Source of the DNA: Ferrigenium kumadai
Lineage (GTDB): Bacteria; Pseudomonadota; Gammaproteobacteria; Burkholderiales; Gallionellaceae
Direction: 5' to 3'
Assembly: GCF_018324385.1 (NCBI RefSeq)
Contig: NZ_AP019536.1
Location: 868,001 to 932,000, forward strand
Length of the DNA stretch: 64,000 nt
Shown: one piece after another, positions 29,639 through 41,812 of the stretch
Position numbering within the stretch: the stretch's first letter is position 1
How the letters are laid out: every line of letters starts with the position of its first letter
Notes under the pieces: model-generated
The model's database searches: none
Told to the model about the DNA's origin: nothing
What the model saw: the letters and a program-made list of their open reading frames with translations, nothing else
Position numbers and translations under genes: made by a program

Positions 29639-30907
29639 ATGCCCAATACTCTGGCCGATTGGCTGACCTACCTCGAATCCCTGCATCCCAAGACCATCGC
29701 GCTGGGCCTCGAGCGTGTCGCGCAGGTCAGACAGCGGCTGAATCTCCAGCCTGATTTCCCGGTCATCATGGTTGGCGGCACCAATGGCAAGGGGTCGGTG
29801 TGTGCGATGCTGGAGTCCATCCTGCACGCCGCCGGATACAAGGTTGGCTGCTACACCTCACCGCATCTGTTGCGTTACAACGAACGTGTACGCATCGCGA
29901 AACAGCAGGCGAGCGATGCGGAGTTGTGCGCTTCGTTCGAGGCGATCGAACGGGCGCGCGACGACATTTCTTTGACGTATTTCGAATTCGGCACCCTTGC
30001 ATCGATGCAGTGCTTCATCGAGCACGAGGTCGATGTCGCCATCCTCGAGGTGGGGCTGGGCGGCAGGCTGGATGCGGTGAACGTGTTCGATGCCGATTGC
30101 GCGGTGGTGACCAGCATCGATATCGATCATGTCGATTATCTGGGCGACACGCGCGAGCAGATCGCATTCGAGAAGGCAGGCATCTTCCGCAAAGGCCATG
30201 TGGCGATCTGCGCGGACAGCGATGTGCCGCAGGCGATCCGCGATCATGCCCATGAGATCGGCGCGGAGCTGTGGTGCATAGGCGGCGAGTTCGGTTTCAC
30301 GCCGCATCAGGGACAGTGGGACTATCGAGGCAAATCGGCTGCCCGCAGTGCGCTGCCGTATCCGGCGTTGCGCGGCGCGTTCCAGTTGCATAACGCCAGC
30401 GCGGTGCTGGCGGCGCTGGATGCGCTGAAGGGGCGATTGCCGGTGAGCATGGAGGCGGTGCGGCGCGGGCTGGTCGAGGTGCAACTGGCTGGGCGTTTCC
30501 AGTTCGTGCCGGGCATGCCCCAGTTGATCCTCGACGTGGCGCACAATCCGCATGCAGCGCGCTCGCTGGCGCAGAACCTCGCGGCGTTGCCGCCTTGCCC
30601 GCGCACTTTCGCGGTGTTCGCCATGCTCAGGGACAAGGACATGGCGGGGGTGGTGCTGGCGCTTGATCCATACATCGATACCTGGCTGGTTGCAGGCATA
30701 GACGCGCCGCGCGGCGCGACGTCGGACGAACTGGCGCAGGTGCTGCGACAGTGCGGGGTGCGCGGCGAGGTCATGACCTTCGCGGACACTGCGCAAGCAT
30801 TGCGTCACGCCTATAACGCGGCAGGCGAAAATGATAGAATCGCGGCCTTCGGATCGTTCTATACCGTGGCGGAAGCGATGCATGCCCGGGAGCTTTCCGT
30901 CATCTAA
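29639..30907 (+). CDS. folC: Bifunctional folylpolyglutamate/dihydrofolate synthase
   Basis: A 422-residue Mur-ligase-like enzyme that attaches glutamate to dihydropteroate and then extends the gamma-glutamate tail of folates. The P-loop VGGTNGKGSVCAMLESIL is intact, and YTSPHLLRYNERVRI, DVAILEVGLGGRLDAVN and SIDIDHVDYLGDT are family hallmarks. The C-terminal domain has LDVAHNPHAARSLA. Length matches E. coli FolC (422). It stands in the accD-folC-dedD-cvpA-purF block. Confidence 0.97.
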   Translation: MPNTLADWLTYLESLHPKTIALGLERVAQVRQRLNLQPDFPVIMVGGTNGKGSVCAMLESILHAAGYKVGCYTSPHLLRYNERVRIAKQQASDAELCASFEAIERARDDISLTYFEFGTLASMQCFIEHEVDVAILEVGLGGRLDAVNVFDADCAVVTSIDIDHVDYLGDTREQIAFEKAGIFRKGHVAICADSDVPQAIRDHAHEIGAELWCIGGEFGFTPHQGQWDYRGKSAARSALPYPALRGAFQLHNASAVLAALDALKGRLPVSMEAVRRGLVEVQLAGRFQFVPGMPQLILDVAHNPHAARSLAQNLAALPPCPRTFAVFAMLRDKDMAGVVLALDPYIDTWLVAGIDAPRGATSDELAQVLRQCGVRGEVMTFADTAQALRHAYNAAGENDRIAAFGSFYTVAEAMHARELSVI

Positions 30908-30929
30908 TTCAAGCAAGCAGGATTGAAGC

Positions 30930-31592
30930 ATGGCCAAAGAGCTGACAGACGACGAACAGAACCTGAGGCGCAAGGCTCGCCGCCGCCTGATCGGCGCCAG
31001 CGCGCTGACCCTGGCGGTGGTGGTGATCCTGCCGATGGTGCTGGACAGCGAGCCCAAGCCGAACACCCAGGACATCGATCTGCGCATCCCCAATCCGGAC
31101 AAGGTCGGCGAATTCGTGCCGGGCGTGGCTGTTTCCGAAGTGGCGGAAGCGCTGCCGCTGGCCGGATCTGCCGTTGCTCCGGCATCCGCTGTCGCAACTG
31201 TTTCTGCACCTGCCGCCATTCCTGCTGTGGCAGCCTCTCCGGTGGCGGCGGTTGAAATCGTTAAGCCGGTTGTGAACGAAATCAAGGGAAATGTATCGAA
31301 TCAGGCTACGCAGCCAGTTGCCAAGGTGGCCGAACCCAAGGCCGAGGCCAAAAGCGAAGGTAAGCAGGGCAGCGCTGGCTATGCCGCGCAGGTCGGGGCA
31401 TATTCCAATGCCGCTACCGCGAAGCAGGAGCTGGACAAGCTGAAGAAGTGGGGTTTCAAGGCCTACACCGAAAAAGCCGGAAACAAGATACGCGTGCGCG
31501 TCGGCCCTTATGACGAGCGTGACAAGGTAGTGAAGGTAGCGAAACTGCTGGAGAAGCACGGGCTGCACCCGAGCATCGTTAGTGCCAAATGA
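30930..31592 (+). CDS. dedD: SPOR domain cell-division protein (DedD-like)
   Basis: A 220-residue protein with a short cytoplasmic start, one membrane helix (about residues 20-38, LIGASALTLAVVVILPMVL), an Ala/Pro/Val-rich periplasmic linker, and a C-terminal SPOR domain (about 145-220, beginning GYAAQVGAYSNAATA). SPOR domains bind septal peptidoglycan stripped of stem peptides. Position between folC and cvpA matches dedD of gammaproteobacteria. The stop overlaps the cvpA start by four bases. Confidence 0.9.
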   Translation: MAKELTDDEQNLRRKARRRLIGASALTLAVVVILPMVLDSEPKPNTQDIDLRIPNPDKVGEFVPGVAVSEVAEALPLAGSAVAPASAVATVSAPAAIPAVAASPVAAVEIVKPVVNEIKGNVSNQATQPVAKVAEPKAEAKSEGKQGSAGYAAQVGAYSNAATAKQELDKLKKWGFKAYTEKAGNKIRVRVGPYDERDKVVKVAKLLEKHGLHPSIVSAK

Positions 31593-32122
31593 CCGGTTTC
31601 GATTACGCAGTAGCGGGGATATCTCTGGCCTCGTTGCTGCTCGGCTGGTGGCACGGCCTGGTTCATGAGGTATTGTCGTTGTTGGGGTGGCCGGTCGCTT
31701 TCCTGGTCAGCGAGTTATCCGAAAAGCTGTTTAACGAGTTGTTCGGTGAATTGTTCGGCGGCAGCCTGATTTCACTGCTCGCGTTCGGTGATGAGCGTAC
31801 ACGAACCATTTCTGCAGTTTATGTGCTGGTGTTCATTGCGGTATTGATCGTGTGGAGCTTGCTGGTCTGGATGCTCTCCAAACTGGTGAAGGCGATCGGG
31901 CTGGGGTGGATGGATAGTGCGCTCGGTGGCCTGTTCGGGCTGTTGCGCGGCGGATTGTTGATACTTGCGCTGGTGTGGGTGGCCGGGTTGACGCAGCTTC
32001 CGGAGCAGCCGTTCTGGCGCGACGCACTGTTGAGCAAGCCGGCGGAAGAGGTCGCCATGCTGACCAAGGCATGGTTGCCGGATAGCATCGCGCAGCGCAT
32101 TCATTATGGACAGCGCAGTTAG
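31589..32122 (+). CDS. cvpA: CvpA family membrane protein
   Basis: A 177-residue inner-membrane protein with four predicted helices. It opens FDYAVAGISLASLLLGWWHG, and SLLVWMLSKLVKAIGLGWMDSALGGLFG carries the family core in two adjoining parts. CvpA was named for colicin V production in E. coli and is linked to envelope homeostasis, but its molecular role is unsettled. It lies directly before purF, as in many proteobacteria, and overlaps the dedD stop. Confidence 0.93.
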   Translation: MTGFDYAVAGISLASLLLGWWHGLVHEVLSLLGWPVAFLVSELSEKLFNELFGELFGGSLISLLAFGDERTRTISAVYVLVFIAVLIVWSLLVWMLSKLVKAIGLGWMDSALGGLFGLLRGGLLILALVWVAGLTQLPEQPFWRDALLSKPAEEVAMLTKAWLPDSIAQRIHYGQRS

Positions 32123-32153
32123 TTTCAGTAGTTAATTTTTGGGATAGAAGATC

Positions 32154-33680
<1,527 letters not shown>

Positions 33681-33684
33681 CGCG

Positions 33685-33714
33685 TTGACAGTTCGCGGTG
33701 GAAGGTGCTACTTT
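33685..33714 (+). promoter_or_regulatory. Sigma-70 promoter for the metZ leader
   Basis: A perfect -35 TTGACA (33685-33690), 18 bases, then TACTTT (33709-33714). The predicted start is near 33720-33722, exactly at the 5' edge of the SAM-II aptamer. GGTGGAA (33697-33703) and TTCCACC (33713-33719) form an inverted repeat overlapping the promoter; it could be an operator or the tail hairpin of purF. Confidence 0.7.
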
Positions 33715-33719
33715 CCACC

Positions 33720-33776
33720 TGCGCCGATTTGAGGAACAGCTTGCGGGCGCATGACAAATACAGCTAAAGCGAGGGC
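33720..33776 (+). promoter_or_regulatory. SAM-II (SAM-alpha) riboswitch aptamer upstream of metZ
   Basis: P1 is TGCGCC (33720-33725) paired with GGCGCA (33746-33751). The conserved cores GATTTG (33726-33731), GCTTGC (33739-33744), TGACAAAT (33752-33759) and AGCTAAA (33762-33768) come in the order and spacing of known SAM-II RNAs. These bind S-adenosylmethionine in an H-type pseudoknot. AGCTAAA is also complementary to TTTAGCT at 33784-33790, which allows an alternative antiterminator fold. SAM-II is mostly described in alphaproteobacteria. Confidence 0.9.
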
Positions 33777-33810
33777 AACCCGGTTTAGCTTCAAGCTTTC
33801 CGGGTTTTTT
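33777..33810 (+). terminator. Riboswitch-controlled intrinsic terminator before metZ
   Basis: AACCCGG (33777-33783) pairs with CCGGGTT (33800-33806), and the T-run extends to 33810. The left arm and the following TTTAGCT are the same bases that would pair with GGG (33773-33775) and AGCTAAA (33762-33768) in the ligand-free fold. High SAM should therefore favour termination. Confidence 0.85.
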
Positions 33811-33826
33811 GCTTTCAGGAGATACC

Positions 33827-34999
33827 ATGCCGGAAAAAAATTCATACCAGCCGGAAACACTGGCTGTGCGCGCGGGCAGCGTGCAAAGCCAGTTTCATGA
33901 GCACAGCGAGGCGCTGTTCCTGACCTCCAGCTTCACCTTCGACAGCGCGGAGCAGGCCGCGAAACGCTTCATCGGCGAAGAGCCGGGCAACATCTATGCG
34001 CGCTTCACCAATCCGACCGTCACCATGTTCGAGGAGCGGCTCGCCGCAATGGAAGGCGCTGAGCAATGCGTCGCGACTTCTTCCGGCATGTCCGCCATCC
34101 TGTCGCTCTGCATGGGGTTGCTGAAAGCGGGTGACCACGTTGTTGCCTCGCAGAGCATCTTCGGCTCGACCGTGAACTTGTTCAACACCGTGATGAAGAA
34201 GTTCGGCGTGGAGACGACCTTCGTCTCCGCCACCGACGTCGCGCAATGGCAGGCGGCGGTGCGTCCGAATACAAAGCTGTTCTTCCTGGAGACGCCGTCC
34301 AATCCGCTTACCGAAATCTCGGACATTGCGGCCATCGCTGCCGTGGCGAAAGGTTGCGGTGCCGTGCTGGCGGTGGACAACTGCTTCTGCACGCCCATCC
34401 TGCAGCGTCCGCTGGATCTGGGCGCGGATATCGTGATCCATTCCGCCACCAAGTACATCGACGGACAAGGGCGCGTGCTGGGCGGCGCGGTGCTGGGCAG
34501 CAGGAAACTGATGGAGCCGGTGTACGGATTCCTGCGTACCACAGGCCCGACCATGAGTGCATTCAACGCCTGGGTGTTCCTGAAGGGCATCGAGACGCTC
34601 AAGCTGCGCATGGAAGCGCACAGCGCGAATGCACTGCAACTGGCGCAGTGGCTGGAGAAGCAGCCCAACGTGGCGCGCGTGTTCTATCCCGGCCTGCCGT
34701 CCCATCCCCAGCATGCACTGGCGATGAAACAGCAGAAGACTGGCGGCGGCATCGTGGCGTTCGAGGTCAAGGGCGGCAAGGAAGCCGCTTGGCGCGTCAT
34801 CAATAACACGCAGATGCTGTCTATCACCGCGAACCTCGGCGACACGCGTACCACCATCACCCATCCGGCGACCACTACGCATGCGCGCATCTCGCCCGAG
34901 GCCCGCGCCGCGGCAGGTATTTCCGACGGCTTGATCCGCATCGCGGTGGGGCTGGAGGCTGTGGTCGATATACAGAACGATCTGGCGCGCGGCCTCTGA
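33827..34999 (+). CDS. metZ: O-succinylhomoserine sulfhydrylase
   Basis: A 390-residue PLP enzyme of the Cys/Met metabolism family that makes homocysteine directly from O-succinylhomoserine and sulfide. The PLP lysine is Lys209 in HSATKYIDGQG. ARFTNPTVTMFEERLAAMEG and SGMSAILSL are typical. The MetZ assignment over MetB or MetC rests on overall similarity and on location after purF. The start is the ATG at 33827 with Shine-Dalgarno AGGAGA; an upstream in-frame codon at 33809 lies in the terminator T-run. It is controlled by the SAM-II element, consistent with methionine synthesis. The stop overlaps the next gene (TGATG). Confidence 0.95.
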   Translation: MPEKNSYQPETLAVRAGSVQSQFHEHSEALFLTSSFTFDSAEQAAKRFIGEEPGNIYARFTNPTVTMFEERLAAMEGAEQCVATSSGMSAILSLCMGLLKAGDHVVASQSIFGSTVNLFNTVMKKFGVETTFVSATDVAQWQAAVRPNTKLFFLETPSNPLTEISDIAAIAAVAKGCGAVLAVDNCFCTPILQRPLDLGADIVIHSATKYIDGQGRVLGGAVLGSRKLMEPVYGFLRTTGPTMSAFNAWVFLKGIETLKLRMEAHSANALQLAQWLEKQPNVARVFYPGLPSHPQHALAMKQQKTGGGIVAFEVKGGKEAAWRVINNTQMLSITANLGDTRTTITHPATTTHARISPEARAAAGISDGLIRIAVGLEAVVDIQNDLARGL

Positions 35000-35490
35000 T
35001 GGATATCCTCGCCGCACAAGTTGGAGGCGCGCTGAAGGCGCATGGCCTGTTGCTGGCGACGGCGGAATCCTGCACCGGCGGCGGCGTTGCGCAGGCCGTT
35101 ACCAGCGTTGCTGGCAGTTCGTCGTGGTTCGACCGCGGCTTCGTCACCTATTCCAACCCATCCAAGCAGCAGATGCTGGGGGTGAGCGAGGCGACGCTCC
35201 GGCAGTACGGCGCGGTATCCGAAGCTGTGGTGCGCGAGATGGTGGCGGGCGCGCTGCAGCACAGCGGGGCGCAGGTCGCCCTGGCGGTGAGCGGCATCGC
35301 GGGGCCGGACGGTGGCACGCCGGGCAAGCCGGTCGGCACGGTATGGTTCGCCTGGGGGGTCAAGCAGGGGGCGACTGTTGCGCGTCTGCAACATCTGGTC
35401 GGCGACCGAGACGAAGTGCGTGCACAGTCGGTGCGTATCGCCCTTCAGGGGGTGCTTGACCTGCTGGGACGGCGCACGGAAACGGCCTGA
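34999..35490 (+). CDS. pncC: Nicotinamide-nucleotide amidohydrolase PncC (CinA C-terminal family)
   Basis: A 163-residue single-domain CinA-C protein that deamidates nicotinamide mononucleotide, a step of pyridine nucleotide recycling. TAESCTGGGVAQAVTSVAGSS holds the active-site Ser/Cys region. YSNPSKQQMLGVSEATL and VSGIAGPDGGTPGKPVGTVW are family hallmarks. It lacks the N-terminal CinA domain. The start overlaps the metZ stop, so it is read from the metZ transcript. It precedes recA, as cinA does in many bacteria. Confidence 0.95.
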   Translation: MDILAAQVGGALKAHGLLLATAESCTGGGVAQAVTSVAGSSSWFDRGFVTYSNPSKQQMLGVSEATLRQYGAVSEAVVREMVAGALQHSGAQVALAVSGIAGPDGGTPGKPVGTVWFAWGVKQGATVARLQHLVGDRDEVRAQSVRIALQGVLDLLGRRTETA

Positions 35491-35500
35491 ATTAAATAGA

Positions 35501-35512
35501 GAACGAACGTTC
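35501..35512. promoter_or_regulatory. Candidate SOS (LexA-like) operator upstream of recA
   Basis: GAACGAACGTTC is a GAAC-N4-GTTC inverted repeat 60 bases before the recA ATG. A possible promoter, TGTACA (35513-35518), 17 bases, CACAAT (35536-35541), begins right after it. A second inverted repeat, ACAAC-N8-GTTGT, lies at 35516-35533. The classic proteobacterial CTGT-N8-ACAG box is absent. Confidence 0.4.
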
Positions 35513-35571
35513 TGTACAACTCCGAATTGTTGTGCCACAATCCACCCCATCGTTTTTGAAAGGGGATCGCA

Positions 35572-36588
35572 ATGGATGACAACAAAAGCAAGGCACTCGC
35601 AGCGGCATTGAGCCAGATCGAAAAACAGTTCGGCAAGGGCTCCATCATGCGCTTGGGCGAGAGCGATGTCGCAAAGGACATTCAGGTAGTGTCCACCGGC
35701 TCGCTGGGGCTGGACATCGCACTGGGCGTAGGCGGCCTGCCGCGCGGACGTGTGGTGGAAATCTACGGACCGGAATCTTCCGGCAAGACCACCCTGACAC
35801 TGCAAGTCATCGCCGAGATGCAGAAGATGGGCGGCACTGCGGCGTTCATCGACGCGGAACACGCGCTCGACCCGCAATACGCTCAGAAGCTTGGTGTGGC
35901 AGTGGAAGACCTGCTGATCTCTCAGCCGGACAACGGCGAGCAGGCGCTGGAGATCGCCGACATGCTGGTGCGCTCTTCCTCGGTGGATGTAGTCGTGATC
36001 GACTCGGTCGCCGCGCTGACGCCCAAGGCCGAGATCGAAGGCGAGATGGGGGATGCGCAGATGGGGTTGCACGCCCGCCTGATGTCGCAGGCGCTGCGCA
36101 AGCTGACCGCCAACATCAAGCGCTCCAACACGCTGGTCATCTTCATCAACCAGATCCGCATGAAGATCGGCGTGATGTTCGGCAATCCCGAAACCACCAC
36201 CGGCGGTAACGCGCTGAAGTTCTACGCCTCTGTGCGCCTCGACATCCGCCGCACCGGCGCGATCAAGAAGGGCGATGAGGTGATCGGCAACGAGACTCGC
36301 GTCAAGGTGGTGAAGAACAAGGTCGCTCCTCCGTTCCGCGAGGCGATGTTCGATATCCTCTACGGCGAGGGCATCTCGCGCGAAGGCGAGATCATCGAGC
36401 TTGGCGTGCAGCACAAGATTGTCGACAAGTCCGGCGCGTGGTATGCCTATCAGGGCGACAAGATCGGCCAGGGCAAGGACAACGCGCGCGAATACCTGCG
36501 CGAAAACCCCCACCTCGCGCTGGAGATCGAAAACCGTGTCCGTGAGGCTGTCGGTGTTGCCGCGTTAGCCGCACCGAACGCGGAATGA
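35572..36588 (+). CDS. recA: Recombinase RecA
   Basis: A 338-residue ATPase that forms filaments on single-stranded DNA, drives homologous pairing and triggers LexA cleavage in the SOS response. The Walker A motif GPESSGKTT lies at residues 66-74. The L1/L2 DNA-binding loops are around [18 protein letters not shown] and [18 protein letters not shown]. The start has GGGGA upstream. An SOS-like palindrome precedes the promoter. recX follows after 36 bases, giving the usual recA-recX unit. Confidence 0.98.
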   Translation: MDDNKSKALAAALSQIEKQFGKGSIMRLGESDVAKDIQVVSTGSLGLDIALGVGGLPRGRVVEIYGPESSGKTTLTLQVIAEMQKMGGTAAFIDAEHALDPQYAQKLGVAVEDLLISQPDNGEQALEIADMLVRSSSVDVVVIDSVAALTPKAEIEGEMGDAQMGLHARLMSQALRKLTANIKRSNTLVIFINQIRMKIGVMFGNPETTTGGNALKFYASVRLDIRRTGAIKKGDEVIGNETRVKVVKNKVAPPFREAMFDILYGEGISREGEIIELGVQHKIVDKSGAWYAYQGDKIGQGKDNAREYLRENPHLALEIENRVREAVGVAALAAPNAE

Positions 36589-36624
36589 TGGTGCGCGGGG
36601 TGACCGGAAACTCGATGTCGACCG

Positions 36625-37113
36625 GTGGCAAAGAAGCCTGAGCCCGGCCTGCGCGTGCGCGCCATGAAGTATCTGGCGCGCCGCGAATACAGTCGCGCCG
36701 AACTGCGCAGCAAGCTGCTGCCGCATGCGCAAGCGGGCGATGAGTTCGAGGCGGCACCCATGCAAGACCTTGATGCGCTGCTGGACGACCTGACCGCACG
36801 CGGCTGGCTGTCGGATGAGCGTGCCGCCACACAACTGGTGCACGCCAAACGCAGCCGCTTCGGCACGCAGCGCATCGCCCACGAATTGCGCCAGAAAGGC
36901 TTCGCAGAAAGCCTGATCATCGACACACTGCCTCAGTTGAAAGAAGGCGAGCTGGATACGGCGCGTGCAGTGTGGCAGAAGAAGTTCGGTGTTCTGCCCC
37001 AGGATGCGAAGGAAAAGGCCAGGCAGGCCCGCTTCCTGCAATCGCGCGGGTTCTCTATGGATGTGATCTTCAAAGTATTGCAAACGGGCAATTCGGAAGA
37101 CGGTCCGTTCTGA
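36625..37113 (+). CDS. recX: Regulatory protein RecX
   Basis: A 162-residue, mostly helical modulator that caps and inhibits RecA filaments. Three-helix repeats typical of RecX are visible: RAMKYLARREYSRAELRSKL, LDDLTARGWLSDERAATQLV, and the later KARQARFLQSRGFSMDVIFKVL in pieces. The start is a GTG at 36625 without a strong Shine-Dalgarno. Location 36 bases after recA supports the identification and implies cotranscription. Confidence 0.93.
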   Translation: MAKKPEPGLRVRAMKYLARREYSRAELRSKLLPHAQAGDEFEAAPMQDLDALLDDLTARGWLSDERAATQLVHAKRSRFGTQRIAHELRQKGFAESLIIDTLPQLKEGELDTARAVWQKKFGVLPQDAKEKARQARFLQSRGFSMDVIFKVLQTGNSEDGPF

Positions 37114-37237
37114 ATCTGGATCCACGCACTATCCTGTCTCTCGTCTGCCGTTCAAGGTCGTCAAATGGTATGATTCGCCCCTGATTCCGCCCTCGGGGCG
37201 GCTCCCCATTTGAACAATCGCAGTGATCGGTGAACAG

Positions 37238-39862
<2,625 letters not shown>

Positions 39863-39913
39863 TGGATGTCAGCCGCTGCATTGTCGTCAAATAGGTCTTT
39901 TTGAGGGGCGCTG

Positions 39914-40372
39914 ATGCAAGGGAGTCGAAAGCACCACACGGTGCTGATGGTCGAGGATGACCCGTTGGAGATCGAACTGGCGCGCAATGCCGTCATCGAG
40001 TCTGGTCTCGAACTGGCGCTGGTGGTGCTGAAGGATGCCGATGCCGTGCTGGACTGGTTGTCTGACGGGACTGCGAAGAGCCAGCAGATGCCGCGCGTCA
40101 TCCTCATCAACCTGAAGTTGCCCAAGCTGGATGGGCTGGCGATATTGCGCAAGTTGCGCATGCACTCGGCAACCAGCGATACCCCCATCGTTGCGTTCTC
40201 CGCGGAATACATCCAGGCCGAGGTGTTGATGAGCTATCGGGCCGGCGCGAACAGTTTCGTTGCCAAGCCGGCCGATCTGCATCAGTTCGGCGAATTTTTC
40301 CGTGAGCAGATTCCTTACTGGCTGGAACCGCGGCAGCGGAAGCTGGCTTTTGCAGCCGATGGACGCAGCTGA
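39914..40372 (+). CDS. Single-domain response regulator lacking the phospho-acceptor aspartate
   Basis: A 152-residue stand-alone receiver domain. The acidic pocket residues Asp15 and Asp16 (VEDDPLE), the switch Ser96 (VAFSAE) and Lys118 (FVAKPAD) are conserved. The position that normally holds the phosphorylated Asp is Asn66 (ILINLKLPKLDG; codon AAC). The protein therefore probably cannot be activated by a histidine kinase in the usual way. Asp-to-Asn receivers can act as constitutive or phosphorylation-independent binders. No output domain or adjacent kinase is present. It is convergent with the phosphomannomutase gene. Confidence 0.9.
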   Translation: MQGSRKHHTVLMVEDDPLEIELARNAVIESGLELALVVLKDADAVLDWLSDGTAKSQQMPRVILINLKLPKLDGLAILRKLRMHSATSDTPIVAFSAEYIQAEVLMSYRAGANSFVAKPADLHQFGEFFREQIPYWLEPRQRKLAFAADGRS

Positions 40373-40428
40373 TCTGCGTTGAAAGACGATGCAGAGGCAG
40401 TAGCCTTACGCCTCCTCCCACATTCCTG

Positions 40429-41811
40429 TCAGAACGGCAGCTGCAAGTGCGGCGCCGCCTGATTGAATATCCGGCGGAAGTCCCCCTGAATGCGTTGCAG
40501 TGCAGCTTCGCTGTCCGCCTCGAAGCGCAGTACGATCACCGGCGTGGTGTTGCTCGGGCGTGCCAAGCCGAAGCCGTCGGCGTATTCCACCCGTAACCCG
40601 TCCAGCGTGATGACTTCTTTCGCATCGGCGAACTGTGCGGTCTTTTGCAGCTGCGCGAGCAGTGCATGATTTTCGCCTTCGGCGGTGCGGATGTGCAGCT
40701 CGGGAGTGCAGACCGCATCGGGCAGGGTGTTCAGCGTGGCGCTTGGATCGGTTACCTTGCTCAGTATCTCCAGCAGGCGCGCGCCGCTGTATAGCCCGTC
40801 GTCGAAGCCGTACCAGCGCTCCTTGAAGAACACGTGCCCGCTCATCTCGCCCGCCAGCAGTGCACCGGTCTCGCGCATCTTCGCCTTCACCAGCGAGTGG
40901 CCGGTCTTCCATAGCGTCGGCCTGCCGCCGTGCGACCGTATCCAGTCGAACAGGTTGCGCGTGGACTTGATGTCGAAAATGATTTCCGCTCCGGGATTCC
41001 GGGAGAGTACGTCGGCCGCGAACAGCATCAGCTGGCGGTCGGGATAGATGATCTTGCCGTCCTTGGTGACCACGCCGAGGCGGTCGCCGTCGCCGTCGAA
41101 GGCGAGTCCCAGTTCGCTGTCGTTGCTGCGTAGCGCCTCGATCAGGTCTTCCAGATTGTGTGGATCGGAAGGATCGGGATGGTGGTTGGGGAAGTGACCG
41201 TCCACCTCGCAGTACATTTCTGTTACCTCACAACCCAGGCCGCGATATAGCTTTGCGGCGAAATCGCCCGCCACACCGTTGCCGCAATCCACGGTGATCT
41301 TCACCGGTCGTGCCAGCTTGATGTCGGATATGACGCGCGCCAGGTATTCCGGTGCGATGTCATATTGCGAGTAGCTGCCGCTGCCGTGCGTCAGATCGTT
41401 CTGCTCGATGCGTGACCGCAGTTTCTGGATTGTTTCGCCCGACAGGGTTTCTCCTGCAAGCACCATCTTCAGGCCGTTGTAATCCGGAGGATTGTGACTG
41501 CCGGTGATCATCACTGCGCAATCGGTTCTGAGCTGGAAGGCGGCGAAGTAGGTCATCGGTGTGGCGACCATGCCTACGTCGATGACGTTGATGCCGCTCT
41601 TCATGATGCCGCGCGCCAGTGCTTTTGTGAAATCCGGGCCGGACAGTCGTCCGTCGCGCCCGATGGCGATGGTGGATTGTTTGAGCGCCTTTGCCTCCGA
41701 ACCGATGGCGTGGCCGACGGCTTCAACGATCTCGTCAGTCAGCGTCTTGCCGACGATGCCGCGGATGTCATAGGCTTTAAAGATTTCCTTCGGCAGCGAT
41801 TGCGTATGCAC
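40429..41811 (-). CDS. Phosphomannomutase/phosphoglucomutase
   Basis: A 460-residue alpha-D-phosphohexomutase that interconverts 1- and 6-phosphates of mannose or glucose for LPS and exopolysaccharide precursors. The phospho-serine is Ser105 in TGSHNPPDYNG. The metal loop is FDGDGDRLGVV, and the sugar-binding loop is GEMSGHVFF. It resembles Pseudomonas AlgC in length and motifs. The reported start is GTG at 41811, one base after the waaF stop, which indicates a waaF-mutase operon devoted to envelope glycans. Confidence 0.93.
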   Translation of the reverse strand: MHTQSLPKEIFKAYDIRGIVGKTLTDEIVEAVGHAIGSEAKALKQSTIAIGRDGRLSGPDFTKALARGIMKSGINVIDVGMVATPMTYFAAFQLRTDCAVMITGSHNPPDYNGLKMVLAGETLSGETIQKLRSRIEQNDLTHGSGSYSQYDIAPEYLARVISDIKLARPVKITVDCGNGVAGDFAAKLYRGLGCEVTEMYCEVDGHFPNHHPDPSDPHNLEDLIEALRSNDSELGLAFDGDGDRLGVVTKDGKIIYPDRQLMLFAADVLSRNPGAEIIFDIKSTRNLFDWIRSHGGRPTLWKTGHSLVKAKMRETGALLAGEMSGHVFFKERWYGFDDGLYSGARLLEILSKVTDPSATLNTLPDAVCTPELHIRTAEGENHALLAQLQKTAQFADAKEVITLDGLRVEYADGFGLARPSNTTPVIVLRFEADSEAALQRIQGDFRRIFNQAAPHLQLPF

Positions 41812-41812
41812 G

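Noticed and set aside
37114..37237. T-box or other riboswitch upstream of alaS
   Set aside because: Only a short GC hairpin is present. The gap is too short and lacks T-box core motifs, which are rare in proteobacteria.
40373..40428. Terminator between the receiver gene and phosphomannomutase gene
   Set aside because: GAGGC/GCCTC can pair, but the stem is short and there is no T-run on either strand.
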